A program made the position numbers and the translations under genes. The notes under the pieces were generated by a model. The model did no database searches and was not told where the DNA came from. It saw nothing but the letters and a program-made list of their open reading frames with translations. A DNA stretch of 64,000 nucleotides from positions 1-64,000 of the forward strand of contig CAKSTW010000001.1 of assembly GCA_934501435.1 (NCBI GenBank), given 5' to 3'. Shown in pieces: positions 16,285 to 25,064 of this stretch. Every line of letters starts with the position of its first letter. Position 1 is the first letter of the stretch. The DNA is from an uncultured Eubacteriales bacterium. Lineage in GTDB: Bacteria > Bacillota > Clostridia > Oscillospirales > UBA644.

Positions 16285-17568
16285 ATGAAGAAAAAGATTT
16301 TATTGATTTTGTCCGTTATATTGGTAATATCATTCGGCACCTTCAATATGTTTGCTTTCGGTTCGGAAGAACCTGCAATAAAAGTATCGTCTGCCGAAGG
16401 CTCGATCGGAGAAACGGTTTCGGTAACTGTTTCTCTTGAGAACAATCCCGGAATATGTACGGCAAGGCTTGCGGTATATTACGACGAAGGACTTACGCTT
16501 GTCGGGGCGACAGATTCAGGGCTCCTTGACGACGGCGTTTTCGGCGGAAATCTCTCGGAAAATCCTTATTATCTGACATGGGACGCTTCGACCGCCGATA
16601 AGAACAATATGAAAAACGGAGTTATCGCAACTCTTGAATTCAGAATAAATAAGGATGCGACTCCGGGGGATCATGAAATAGTTATCGGTTATGCGCCCGA
16701 CGACGTATATAATCTGGATCTTGAAAACGTAGAGTTCAAATCGGTCATCGGAACCGTAAACGTTCTTGCCGAAAGTATTCCCGTTACCGGTATTTATCTT
16801 GAGAAAACGTCGGCGACAGTCAGCCTTTCCGATAAAACTCTGACGATAAAAGCCTCCGTTCTTCCGGAATACGCATGGAATAAGGGAATATCATGGCGAA
16901 GCTGCAATGAAGACGTTGCAACGGTAAAAGACGGGGTCGTGACTTTACTGAAGCACGGAGAAGCCGAGATCGTTGCAACGACCGAAGACGGAGGATATTC
17001 CGGATCCTTTTATCTGACCGTACGGCACGAGGGCGGGGAAGCGACCTGTATTGCAAGCGCCGTATGCGACCTTTGCGGAATAAGTTACGGTTCACCGAAT
17101 CCTGATAATCACAAGAACAAGGTGCTTAAGAACGTAAAAACTCCGAGTTGCAGCAAAGAGGGGTACACGGGAGATCTTGTCTGTACCGATTGCAACACTG
17201 TTATTTCGAAAGGCACGGTAATCGAAAAATCTCCGCACAGTTATACCGAAGAAATTGTCGAGCCTACTTATGAAGAAAAGGGATATACTCTTCATAAATG
17301 TACCGAATGCGGGTATGAGTATAAAGACAATTACACCGAATGTCTGACGGTGTACGGAGACGTAAACGGCGACGGAAAAGTGAACAACCTTGACAGATTG
17401 GTCCTTTCTCGCTGGATCGCGAAATGGCCCGATTATATTGCAAACGGAATCGACACGCGCGCCGCAGACTTAAACCGCGACGGAAGGGTGAACAGCAAAG
17501 ACCGCCTTATTCTTGCCCGTTATCTCGCAAAATGGCCGGACTATACCGTGCTTCCACATGAAGAATAG
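16285..17568 (+). CDS. Secreted cohesin, Ig-like and dockerin protein
   Basis: A 427-residue exported protein. Residues 1-26 are a signal peptide. Residues about 30-160 fit a cohesin fold: GSIGETVSVTVSLENNPGIC, then NGVIATLEFRINKDATPGDH, both typical of cohesin strands. Residues about 165-245 are a BIG2-type Ig domain (VTGIYLEKTSATVSLSDKT to GEAEIVATTEDG). Residues about 250-345 carry Cys-pair repeats (CDLCG, CTDCN, CTECG) with HSYTEEIVEPTYEEKGYT. Residues about 352-420 are a type I dockerin with two calcium loops, DVNGDGKVNNLD and DLNRDGRVNSKD, each followed by a helix. Cohesins bind dockerins, so this protein could both receive and dock. It opens a three-gene unit: the next start is 10 bases after its stop codon. 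The start is supported by CAGGAGG. Confidence 0.85.
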   Translation: MKKKILLILSVILVISFGTFNMFAFGSEEPAIKVSSAEGSIGETVSVTVSLENNPGICTARLAVYYDEGLTLVGATDSGLLDDGVFGGNLSENPYYLTWDASTADKNNMKNGVIATLEFRINKDATPGDHEIVIGYAPDDVYNLDLENVEFKSVIGTVNVLAESIPVTGIYLEKTSATVSLSDKTLTIKASVLPEYAWNKGISWRSCNEDVATVKDGVVTLLKHGEAEIVATTEDGGYSGSFYLTVRHEGGEATCIASAVCDLCGISYGSPNPDNHKNKVLKNVKTPSCSKEGYTGDLVCTDCNTVISKGTVIEKSPHSYTEEIVEPTYEEKGYTLHKCTECGYEYKDNYTECLTVYGDVNGDGKVNNLDRLVLSRWIAKWPDYIANGIDTRAADLNRDGRVNSKDRLILARYLAKWPDYTVLPHEE

Positions 17569-17578
17569 AGGTGCTGTC

Positions 17579-18949
17579 ATGAAAGGATTAAAATCCGTTT
17601 TGATTGCGTTGCTCTGCTTTTTGATTTCAGTTTCGACGGGAGTTTCTGTTGTCGCAAAAACAATTACCGACACCGAAGACGAAAACCGCGCGGTTAAAAG
17701 CCTTGTTTTTGACGAAAACAAAAATGACCTCCCTGATATACCGTCATCCGATATACCCGAGACCCCTGCGAAAATTGAAGATAAGACCGCTGCAAAGGCT
17801 CCCGAAAAAAAATTGACATTGGCAAACGATGAAGATACGCTGTCCGTGTCGAAATCTTCCGGGGAAGTTCAAAGTAACGTTTTTACCGTTAATGCTTCTT
17901 CTGAAAAAACTCTTGAAGACTACATAGCGGAAATCGTCGCCGGGGTAAATCCGGAATGGTCGGACCTGAAAAAAATCATATATCTTCATGATTATCTGAT
18001 AACGCACTATGACTATGATTACACATATACAAACCGTTGGGCAGAGGATATGTTCCGCTACGGTACCGGAGTCTGTCAAGCGTATGCTTCGGCTTTTCAT
18101 CTGCTTCTGAGGGCGGTCGGGATAAGCGACGACCGCGTTACAAGTAAAGAAATGAACCATGTATGGAATATCGTTTTTCTTAACGGAAATTGGTATCATG
18201 TCGACTGCACATGGGACGATGTTCCGAGCAGCGGCCATAAATATTTTCTCTTGAGCGACGAGGCTATGAAAGAAAAGGACCACACCGGCTGGGTCAATTA
18301 TTCGAATATCAAATGTACCGATACTAAATATGACGACTTTTTCTGGAACGATGCTCAATCACAGTTTGCTTTCGACGGAGAGTCTTCTGAATATTATTAT
18401 GTATCTGCGGCTGAATATAAAAATAATAAGGGCGTCACTACCGTCGGATATTGCATAATGAAAACCGATGAATCTTTTAAAAAGCAAGATGTCGTTCTTC
18501 CGTTAAAAGAAATCGGTAATAATTCCAGATGGTTTTCGAGTTATGCCTACGGAAGAGCTGCCGGAATTGTTGCCGCTGACGGAAAACTCTATTTTAATAA
18601 CGACAACAGTATTATTTCTTATGACCTTCATTCCGGAAAACTTAACTGCGAAATGTCTTTGAAGTCGGCCGACTTATATATTTACGACTGTTATAATACG
18701 GGAGATGAAATTATATATTTATTCGGAGACCGCAATATGGATTCTACCGAAACCGCAGCGCTCAGCCGCTATTCCGACAAAGGAGATGTCAATGCGGACG
18801 GCGTTATTGATAATACGGATGCAGATCTTTTGCGAAAATATCTCGCGGGAGGTTACGGATCGATTATAAATCACGAAAATTCCGATATTGACGGTGACGG
18901 TCAGCTTACCATGAAAGATTTCTCCGTTTTGAGACGAACGCTTACGTAA
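17579..18949 (+). CDS. Secreted transglutaminase-like protein with C-terminal dockerin (first copy)
   Basis: A 456-residue exported protein. I use the ATG at 17579, preceded by AGAGGTG; the open frame upstream overlaps the previous gene. Residues 1-26 are a signal peptide, followed by a Pro/Lys-rich spacer. Residues about 110-235 hold the transglutaminase-like core: WSDLKKIIYLHDYLI, then TGVCQAYASAFHLLL with the nucleophile Cys, MNHVWNIVFLNG with His, and WYHVDCTWDD with Asp, so the triad is complete. The middle is beta-rich, possibly propeller-like. The C-terminal 60 residues are a dockerin (DVNADGVIDNTDADLLRKYL and DIDGDGQLTMKDFSVLRR). Such domains are peptidase-like or crosslinking; the substrate is unknown. 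It sits between the cohesin protein and a close relative, so display through that cohesin is plausible. Confidence 0.87.
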   Translation: MKGLKSVLIALLCFLISVSTGVSVVAKTITDTEDENRAVKSLVFDENKNDLPDIPSSDIPETPAKIEDKTAAKAPEKKLTLANDEDTLSVSKSSGEVQSNVFTVNASSEKTLEDYIAEIVAGVNPEWSDLKKIIYLHDYLITHYDYDYTYTNRWAEDMFRYGTGVCQAYASAFHLLLRAVGISDDRVTSKEMNHVWNIVFLNGNWYHVDCTWDDVPSSGHKYFLLSDEAMKEKDHTGWVNYSNIKCTDTKYDDFFWNDAQSQFAFDGESSEYYYVSAAEYKNNKGVTTVGYCIMKTDESFKKQDVVLPLKEIGNNSRWFSSYAYGRAAGIVAADGKLYFNNDNSIISYDLHSGKLNCEMSLKSADLYIYDCYNTGDEIIYLFGDRNMDSTETAALSRYSDKGDVNADGVIDNTDADLLRKYLAGGYGSIINHENSDIDGDGQLTMKDFSVLRRTLT

Positions 18950-18960
18950 AGGGGTTTTTT

Positions 18961-20391
18961 ATGAAAAGACAACTGAAATTTATTTTTCTTTCAATAATAT
19001 GTGTTCTTACCGTATTTGTTGCAGCGAAGGATTCTTCTGTAAAAATAGTTCAGGTTGACGGAAATTATTTCCGCTATCTGAGCAGCGAATCTTCTTCGGA
19101 AAATAACGGAATCTCTCTCTGCGCTTCGTATGATACGGAAAGTCCCAATCCCGAAGCGGAAAAAGCGATAGCCGAGGGATTGACGGAACTGCGTGATGAG
19201 ATAGATATAAGCAGATTCAACGTTTCGGATACCGAATTCAGCAAGATATACGACAGAGTTCTGAATATCTATTCCCCGTTTTTCTATGTCAGTATGAATT
19301 GTTCTTATTCATACAAAAACAACCGTGTTATAAAACTTTATCCCGTTTACAATTATGATATTTCCGAAATCCCGGCTATGCGGAAAATTTATGAAGATAA
19401 TCTGAATAAGATACTTTCGCAGGTTCAGCCCGAATGGTCGGACCTCGAAAAAGCACTGTTCTTCCATGATTATCTCGTTTCCAATTTCGAATATGATACT
19501 ACATATTCCATATTCGACGCATACACTTTTCTGACAGACGGAAAAGGCGTTTGTCAGGCTTATGCTTCGGTATACGGAATTCTGCTTGAGAGCGTAGGGA
19601 TAAAAGTCGCCCCGGTTTCAAGCAATACAATGAACCATGCCTGGAATAAGGTATATATGGACGGCGAATGGTATCATGTTGACTGCACGTGGGACGATCC
19701 GTTACCCGATCTTTACGGAATGGCAAGACATCAGTACTTTCTTCTGAGCGACAGCGAAATGCTGAACCGTGAACATTATGATTGGTACAGTACGGTATCT
19801 GCGGAATGTACGAGTACAAAATACGATAACTATTTCTGGAATGACGTTGATTCTCCCTTTGCCTATACGGACGGAAACTGGTATTATATTTCGACAGACC
19901 TGTCATATAAATATAATATAATGAAGACCCCGGAACTGACAGCCGGAGAACCACTGTTTTCTCTGAATTTAATTTGGGGCAATTGGGGCACTTATTTCTC
20001 GGGACTGTTTATAAAGGACGGGAGACTTGTATATAATACGGGCGATTCTGTTATCGCATACGATCCGAAAACCGGGATATCCGAACTTCTGTGGCGCGAA
20101 ACGGGCAAGGATTCTTATTTGATCTACGGCTCTGCAATGCACGACGGCGATATTTATTATGATGTAAAGAACTCTCCTTATTCCGATTCCGATATCAGGA
20201 AACTTCCCATACCGACAAGGGGAGACCTTAACCTTGACGGTACAATAAATTCCGAAGACCTTCTGCTGCTGCGAAAATATCTTGCGGGAGGCTACAATAT
20301 ACTTATAAACAGGACTGCCGCCGATTACGACGGGAACGGCAATGTCAATATGAAAGACGTCTCTCTTCTCAGGCGGAGACTTGCAGGCTGA
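18961..20391 (+). CDS. Secreted transglutaminase-like protein with C-terminal dockerin (second copy)
   Basis: A 476-residue paralogue of the preceding gene, starting 11 bases after it behind AAAGGGG. Residues 1-22 are a signal peptide. An added N-terminal domain (about 45-145, GLTELRDEIDISRFNVSDTEF to KLYPVYNYDIS) is absent from the first copy and is typical of clostridial transglutaminase-like secreted proteins. The catalytic core has GVCQAYASVYGILLES (Cys), NTMNHAWNKVYMDG (His) and WYHVDCTWDDP (Asp). A beta-rich region precedes the dockerin (DLNLDGTINSEDLLLLRKYL and DYDGNGNVNMKDVSLLRR). The two copies probably arose by duplication and diverged. A terminator follows, closing the cluster. Confidence 0.87.
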   Translation: MKRQLKFIFLSIICVLTVFVAAKDSSVKIVQVDGNYFRYLSSESSSENNGISLCASYDTESPNPEAEKAIAEGLTELRDEIDISRFNVSDTEFSKIYDRVLNIYSPFFYVSMNCSYSYKNNRVIKLYPVYNYDISEIPAMRKIYEDNLNKILSQVQPEWSDLEKALFFHDYLVSNFEYDTTYSIFDAYTFLTDGKGVCQAYASVYGILLESVGIKVAPVSSNTMNHAWNKVYMDGEWYHVDCTWDDPLPDLYGMARHQYFLLSDSEMLNREHYDWYSTVSAECTSTKYDNYFWNDVDSPFAYTDGNWYYISTDLSYKYNIMKTPELTAGEPLFSLNLIWGNWGTYFSGLFIKDGRLVYNTGDSVIAYDPKTGISELLWRETGKDSYLIYGSAMHDGDIYYDVKNSPYSDSDIRKLPIPTRGDLNLDGTINSEDLLLLRKYLAGGYNILINRTAADYDGNGNVNMKDVSLLRRRLAG

Positions 20392-20456
20392 TAAAACGAT
20401 TATTGGCTGAGGGCTGATAATTCAAAATTTTGCCTTGCGGCACAATAATCTGTTAA

Positions 20457-20485
20457 AGACACCGGATATCCCGGTGTCTTTTCCT
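20457..20485 (+). terminator. Terminator of the dockerin cluster
   Basis: AGACACCGG pairs with CCGGTGTCT around ATATC, followed by a T-rich run. Confidence 0.85.
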
Positions 20486-20775
20486 TTTCGGTTTCTTTTT
20501 TATATTTTTTTGCTTTTACGGCAATAATATATCGGAGTAAAAGTGAAAATCCGAACATTGCTTTTGTTGCGCGTAAAATTTACACTCTCCGAAAAATGCG
20601 ATAAAATCGCGTTTTTTTAAAATATCGGTGTGTTTTTTTAGGATATTGTTAATTTATCGTGATAATTTTTTGAACATTTCAGATAAAAAAATCTATTTAT
20701 TTTTTACTTTTTTCGCAATATAATGTAAACAACGACGACAGATGTCGGATAAAACAAAAAACGGAGGAAAAAACA
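20486..20775 (+). other. AT-rich upstream region of the sugar transporter operon
   Basis: About 290 bases without a gene. GCGAT/ATCGC with a T-run near 20599-20618 is a short hairpin. A TATAAT near 20717-20722 is the best -10 candidate for mglB, but its -35 region (TTATTT) is poor, which would suit an activator-dependent promoter. The response regulator encoded at 25065 is the natural candidate; this is inference. Confidence 0.4.
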
Positions 20776-21849
20776 ATGAAAAAAATTTTTGCAATTCTCT
20801 TGGCACTTACCATGGTGCTCGGTCTCGTTGCCTGCGGAGGCACGGGCGACGGAGGCACCAAGAATGACGGGGAAGTCGCAGTATTCTATTACACATACAG
20901 CGACACCTACATTTCGAGCGTCCGTTCCGCTCTCGACAGCAACCTTAAGGCTGCAGGCGTAAAATACCAGAACTACGACGCTAACGGCAACCAGACGACC
21001 CAGACCGAACAGGTCACGACCGCTATCGCAAAAGGCGCTTCCGCTCTCGTTGTAAACGTTGTCGATACCGGTTCCAATGACGCAGCTCAGAATATCGTCG
21101 ATATGGCGAAAGCAAAGGGCATCCCCGTAATCTTCTTCAATCGTTCTGTTGAAGAATCCGTTGTAACAAGCTATGACAAATGCGTATTCGTAGGAACCGA
21201 CTACGAAATGGCAGGTCACATGCAGGGCGAAATGATAGGTAAATATCTTGTTGGCAACTACGCGAACCTCGACCTCAACGGCGACGGCAAAATCAGTTAT
21301 GTAATGTTCAAAGGTCAGGAAGGCAACATGGAAGCTATCGCTCGTACCCAGTACGGTGTCGAAGACGCTGACGCTATCCTTGTCAAAGCAGGCAAACCCG
21401 CGCTTTCTTTCTACGACGCTTCGAACTCCAACAAATACCTTGTTGACCAGAACGGCCAGTGGTCTTCTGCTGCAGCTACCGACTATATGTCCACTATTCT
21501 TGCTCAGTACAGCGAATCAAACAACAACATGGTAGAACTTGTTATCGCGAACAACGACGAAATGGCTCTCGGCGCAATCTCCGCTCTTCAGGCGGCAGGT
21601 TACAACAAAGAAGGCGGCAAGACGATCCCCGTATTCGGAGTTGACGCTACCGACGCTGCAAAAGACGCTATAAAGAACGGCACAATGACCGGTTCTATCA
21701 AGCAGGACGCTGACGGAATGGCAAAAGTTATATCGACCATAACTCAGAACTTCATCGGCAGCAAGGCTACTTTCGAAGGCATCAACGCTGACGATAAAGT
21801 AGGCGAATGGAGAGTAAATATCCCCTACGCAACCTACACCGGCGAATAA
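20776..21849 (+). CDS. mglB: Galactose/glucose-type sugar-binding lipoprotein (MglB-like)
   Basis: A 357-residue solute-binding protein. The signal ends in lipobox GLVACG (Cys20). The two-lobe type I binding fold is clear from VAVFYYTYSDTYISSVRSAL, IAKGASALVVNVVDTGSN, VIFFNRSVEES, VFVGTDYEMAGHMQG and VIANNDEMALGAISALQAAGY. DLNGDGKISYVMFKGQEGN at about residues 156-174 matches the calcium-binding loop of galactose-binding proteins, supporting MglB rather than RbsB. It delivers sugar to the permease encoded downstream. SD GGAGG lies 8 bases before the ATG. The 69-bp gap to the ATPase gene has no clear terminator. Codon use is strongly biased, as for a highly expressed gene. Confidence 0.88.
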   Translation: MKKIFAILLALTMVLGLVACGGTGDGGTKNDGEVAVFYYTYSDTYISSVRSALDSNLKAAGVKYQNYDANGNQTTQTEQVTTAIAKGASALVVNVVDTGSNDAAQNIVDMAKAKGIPVIFFNRSVEESVVTSYDKCVFVGTDYEMAGHMQGEMIGKYLVGNYANLDLNGDGKISYVMFKGQEGNMEAIARTQYGVEDADAILVKAGKPALSFYDASNSNKYLVDQNGQWSSAAATDYMSTILAQYSESNNNMVELVIANNDEMALGAISALQAAGYNKEGGKTIPVFGVDATDAAKDAIKNGTMTGSIKQDADGMAKVISTITQNFIGSKATFEGINADDKVGEWRVNIPYATYTGE

Positions 21850-21918
21850 TTCAGTAATGTGATTGTGAGGAGCAGCGGCGAAAGCTGCTGTTCCTCTCCC
21901 TTTAAGGAGAACTGTTCT

Positions 21919-23460
21919 ATGAATAACGAAGTCAAAATTGAAAACCCCGTTCGCGGCGAAAAGGACGTGCCGCTTCTGCGAATGGAAGGCATAGAGAAAG
22001 TTTTCCCGGGAGTCAAGGCTCTTGATAAGGTAAATTTAAACGTTAAGGCCGGTACCGTACACGCTCTGATGGGTGAGAACGGAGCGGGAAAGTCGACGCT
22101 TATGAAATGCCTGTTCGGAGTATATGCCAAGGACGCGGGGAAAATTTATCTTGACGGTAAAGAGGTCGAATTCAAAAATCCGAAAGAAGCGCTTGAAAAC
22201 GGAGTCGCAATGGTCCACCAGGAACTCAATCAGGCTCTCAAACGCAACGTAATGGATAATATGTGGCTCGGCCGTTTCCCGAAAGTCGCAAAATTCGTAC
22301 CGCTGACGAGCGAAAAGAAAATGCTTGCCGAAACGCAGGCAGTTTTCGATAAACTTGAAATAGACGTCAATCCGAAGACCGTTATGAGCAAACTGCCGGT
22401 TTCGAAAAGACAGATGGTTGAAATCGCGAAGGCGGTTTCCTATAATGCGAAAGTCATTGTTTTCGACGAACCGACCTCTTCTCTTACGGAAGACGAAGTC
22501 GAACATCTTTTCAGAATTATAAACATGCTCAAAAACCAGGGCTGTGCAATAATCTATATTTCTCACAAAATGAAGGAAATTCTCGAAATTTCCGACGAAG
22601 TTACGATAATGCGCGACGGCAAGTGGATAGCGACAAAAGACGCGAAAGACCTTACAACGGGCGAAATAATCAAGCTCATGGTCGGACGTGAACTCACAAA
22701 CCTCTATCCTCCCAAAACAAACGTCGTAGGGGACGTCCTTCTTGACGTTAAAAATCTTACCGCCGAATATTCAAAACTCAAAGACGTTTCGTTTGTCGCC
22801 CGTAAAGGCGAAATAATCGGGGTTGCGGGGCTCGACGGATCGGGCAGAACCGAACTTCTCGAAAATCTCTACGGAACGGCAACGAGAAGAAGCGGTGAAA
22901 TGACCCTCAACGGAAAGAAGATAAAAAACCGCAATGCCAGGGAATCAATTAAAAACGGTTTTGCGCTTCTTACCGAAGAACGGCGCGCAACGGGTATTTT
23001 CGGAATATTAAGTATCCGCGATAACGCAACTATCTCAAGCCTTGACAAATGCAAGGCCGGACCGTTCTTAAGTAAACGGAAACTGAAAAAGAGCACCGAT
23101 TGGTGTATAAAATCAATGAGAGTCAAAACTCCTTCGCAGGAGACGAAGATAAGGTCTCTGTCCGGAGGAAATCAGCAGAAAGTTATCCTCGGGCGCTGGC
23201 TGCTTACCGAGCCCACGGTCCTTCTGCTTGACGAGCCGACAAGAGGTATCGACGTCGGCGCAAAATATGAAATATATCAGCTTATTATAGATCTTGCCGC
23301 AAAAGGCAAGACGGTCTTAATGGTATCTTCCGAAATGCCCGAACTTCTCGGCGTTTGCGACAGGATACTCGTTATGTCCGGAGGAAAGCTTGCGGGTGAA
23401 GTCGACGCAAAGACTACGACGCAGGAAGAAATTATGGCACTCGCTGCTAAATTTGCATAA
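21919..23460 (+). CDS. mglA: Sugar ABC transporter ATPase with two nucleotide-binding domains (MglA-like)
   Basis: A 513-residue double ATPase. The start is the ATG at 21919 after AAGGAG; the upstream open frame has no support. The N-terminal half has Walker A GENGAGKSTLMKCL (about residue 52), LPVSKRQMVEIAKA as the signature region and VIVFDEPTSSLTEDE as Walker B. The C-terminal half begins near 265 (VGVAGLDGSGRTELL, the degenerate P-loop usual in this family) and has SLSGGNQQKVILGRWL and VLLLDEPTRGIDVGAKYE. This is the MglA/RbsA/XylG architecture at normal length. It powers uptake by the MglC permease 14 bases downstream. Only the N-terminal P-loop is complete, which is normal for the family. 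Confidence 0.92.
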   Translation: MNNEVKIENPVRGEKDVPLLRMEGIEKVFPGVKALDKVNLNVKAGTVHALMGENGAGKSTLMKCLFGVYAKDAGKIYLDGKEVEFKNPKEALENGVAMVHQELNQALKRNVMDNMWLGRFPKVAKFVPLTSEKKMLAETQAVFDKLEIDVNPKTVMSKLPVSKRQMVEIAKAVSYNAKVIVFDEPTSSLTEDEVEHLFRIINMLKNQGCAIIYISHKMKEILEISDEVTIMRDGKWIATKDAKDLTTGEIIKLMVGRELTNLYPPKTNVVGDVLLDVKNLTAEYSKLKDVSFVARKGEIIGVAGLDGSGRTELLENLYGTATRRSGEMTLNGKKIKNRNARESIKNGFALLTEERRATGIFGILSIRDNATISSLDKCKAGPFLSKRKLKKSTDWCIKSMRVKTPSQETKIRSLSGGNQQKVILGRWLLTEPTVLLLDEPTRGIDVGAKYEIYQLIIDLAAKGKTVLMVSSEMPELLGVCDRILVMSGGKLAGEVDAKTTTQEEIMALAAKFA

Positions 23461-23474
23461 TCGAGGAGATAATT

Positions 23475-24560
23475 ATGGCTACCGAAACAATCAAAAAGAA
23501 AAATCGCCTTGCTTCCCGGATAGACGAGTTCAAGGCGAAATCGCCGCTTGATAAACGCAGAGCGATAACCGACCTGCTGTTTAACAACGCAATGTATATC
23601 ATTATTGCGATCGCGATAATCTATATTGCAATAAAAGTTCCCGCATTTCTCTCTACTTCTTCAATAGTAAACATCGTTTCTCTTACAGCGGCTAAACTGC
23701 CTATCGCTCTCGGTATAGGCGGAGCAATCGTCCTTACCGGTACCGATATTTCGGCAGGCCGATGCGTAGGACTTACCGCTTGTATTGCGGCGTCGCTTCT
23801 GCAGATGACGACCTACTCCAACAAGATATTCCCGGAGATAGGCGTGTTCCCGCTGTGGGCTGTTCTTCTTATAGTAATTGCCGTCGGCGCGGTCGTCGGA
23901 CTTGTAAACGGTTTCTTTGTCGCAAAATTCAAACTTCACCCGTTTATAGTTACTCTTTCGACTCAGCTTATAGTATTCGGTATAGTTCTTATGTACCTTA
24001 TGCTCGGCGGAAACAACGGACAGACCCTTTCCGGCCTTGATCCTTCTTATACCGACTTTATCCGCGGTACTCTCTTTACGATAGGAGACGTCGCAGTTCC
24101 GAAATACGTGCTTTACTCGGTGATCCTTACCGTTATCATGTGGTTTGTCTGGAATAAGACAAAGTTCGGTAAGAATATGTTCGCCGTAGGTTCAAACGAA
24201 GAAGCGGCAAACGTATCCGGAGTAAATGTCTTCTGGACGATCGTTCTCGTATTCGTTCTTGCGGGCGCCATGTACGGTATCACCGGATTTATCGAAGGCG
24301 CGAGAATCGCCTCCTGCTCGGCAAACACCGGTCTTAACTATGAATCTGACGCTATTGCGGCGTGCGTTATCGGTGGCGTTTCGTTCGTCGGAGGTACCGG
24401 TAAGATAAGCGGTATCGTTATCGGAGTTTTCCTTCTCCAGATAATATTCGTAGGTCTTAACTTCCTTTCCGTTGACGCAAATATGCTTTACGTCATCAAG
24501 GGTCTTATAATCCTTGTTGCCTGCGCTATCGATATGCGTAAATATCTCAGCCGTAAATAA
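23475..24560 (+). CDS. mglC: Sugar ABC transporter permease (MglC-like)
   Basis: A 361-residue membrane protein with eight to ten hydrophobic segments. Residues 1-45 are a hydrophilic N-terminus. LGIGGAIVLTGTDISAGRCVGLT at about 75-97 is the conserved cytoplasmic-gate region of MglC/RbsC permeases, and FAVGSNEEAANVSGVN at about 236-251 is the EAA-like loop that contacts the ATPase (AxGxNxxAAxxSGI in the family). ACVIGGVSFVGGTGKISG near 296 is another family hallmark. It completes the mglBAC operon, starting 14 bases after the ATPase with GAGGAG. The phrase VPKYVLYSVILTVIMWFVWNKTKFG is typical of the galactose branch. It is followed within 21 bases by a small membrane-protein gene. Confidence 0.92.
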   Translation: MATETIKKKNRLASRIDEFKAKSPLDKRRAITDLLFNNAMYIIIAIAIIYIAIKVPAFLSTSSIVNIVSLTAAKLPIALGIGGAIVLTGTDISAGRCVGLTACIAASLLQMTTYSNKIFPEIGVFPLWAVLLIVIAVGAVVGLVNGFFVAKFKLHPFIVTLSTQLIVFGIVLMYLMLGGNNGQTLSGLDPSYTDFIRGTLFTIGDVAVPKYVLYSVILTVIMWFVWNKTKFGKNMFAVGSNEEAANVSGVNVFWTIVLVFVLAGAMYGITGFIEGARIASCSANTGLNYESDAIAACVIGGVSFVGGTGKISGIVIGVFLLQIIFVGLNFLSVDANMLYVIKGLIILVACAIDMRKYLSRK

Positions 24561-24581
24561 TTGACAGGACGGTATTCTGTT

Positions 24582-24947
24582 ATGAATGAAAAAACTCCCG
24601 AAACCGTAAAGGAAAAACCGACCGGCGGGCTGTATGCAAAGGTCAAAATGTCCGTAAGAACGGCGAATATCCTTGTTCTTATCCTGCTTGCGGCGCTGAT
24701 CGTCGCGACCCTTTTCCTTGTAAATAACAACGGATTTACGGTGTCTTTCGATACCGACGGCGGATCGTCCGTCGAAAGCGTCAGAGTTCTTCATTCCGAA
24801 AAAATATCTCTTAAGGAAGATCCCGTAAAAGAAGGTTATGTCTTCACAGGTTGGTATATCGACAAAGCGTGTACCGTAAAATGGAATCCCGAAGAGGATG
24901 TCGTTACCGGAAGCATGACCCTGTATGCGGGCTGGAAAGAAAAATAA
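24582..24947 (+). CDS. Small membrane protein with one InlB-type repeat
   Basis: A 121-residue protein after mglC. I take the ATG at 24582, with AGGACGG upstream; a TTG at the very end of mglC is less likely. Residues 1-32 are hydrophilic and Lys-rich, and residues about 33-55 are one membrane segment (ANILVLILLAALIVATLFLV). The rest is a single InlB B-repeat (FTVSFDTDGGSSVESVRV, YVFTGWYIDKACT, GSMTLYAGW), a small beta-grasp module usually found in long tandem arrays on surface proteins. The orientation would place the repeat outside the cell. A lone repeat on a transporter operon is unusual; it might be a transporter accessory or a cell-surface tether. Function unknown. Confidence 0.75.
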   Translation: MNEKTPETVKEKPTGGLYAKVKMSVRTANILVLILLAALIVATLFLVNNNGFTVSFDTDGGSSVESVRVLHSEKISLKEDPVKEGYVFTGWYIDKACTVKWNPEEDVVTGSMTLYAGWKEK

Positions 24948-24956
24948 AAATTATGA

Positions 24957-24993
24957 GGGGCTGTAAAAAACTCGTGTTTTTGCAGCCCTTTTG
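24957..24993 (+). terminator. Terminator of the mgl operon
   Basis: GGGCTG-AAAAA pairs with TTTTT-CAGCCC, followed by TTTTG. Confidence 0.85.
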
Positions 24994-25004
24994 TTTCTCC
25001 GCTA

Positions 25005-25033
25005 TTGCAATTTCCGCCGCGGAATGGTATAAT
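25005..25033 (+). promoter_or_regulatory. Sigma-A-type promoter for the response regulator operon
   Basis: TTGCAA, 17 bases, TATAAT, 31 bases upstream of the ATG at 25065. Confidence 0.8.
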
Positions 25034-25064
25034 CTACATAGAAATAAATTTCGGAGGAAATTTT

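Noticed and set aside
20486..20775. Catabolite-repression (cre) operator upstream of mglB
   Set aside because: I looked for a cre-like palindrome; the AT-rich near-repeats around 20640-20665 do not fit the consensus well enough.
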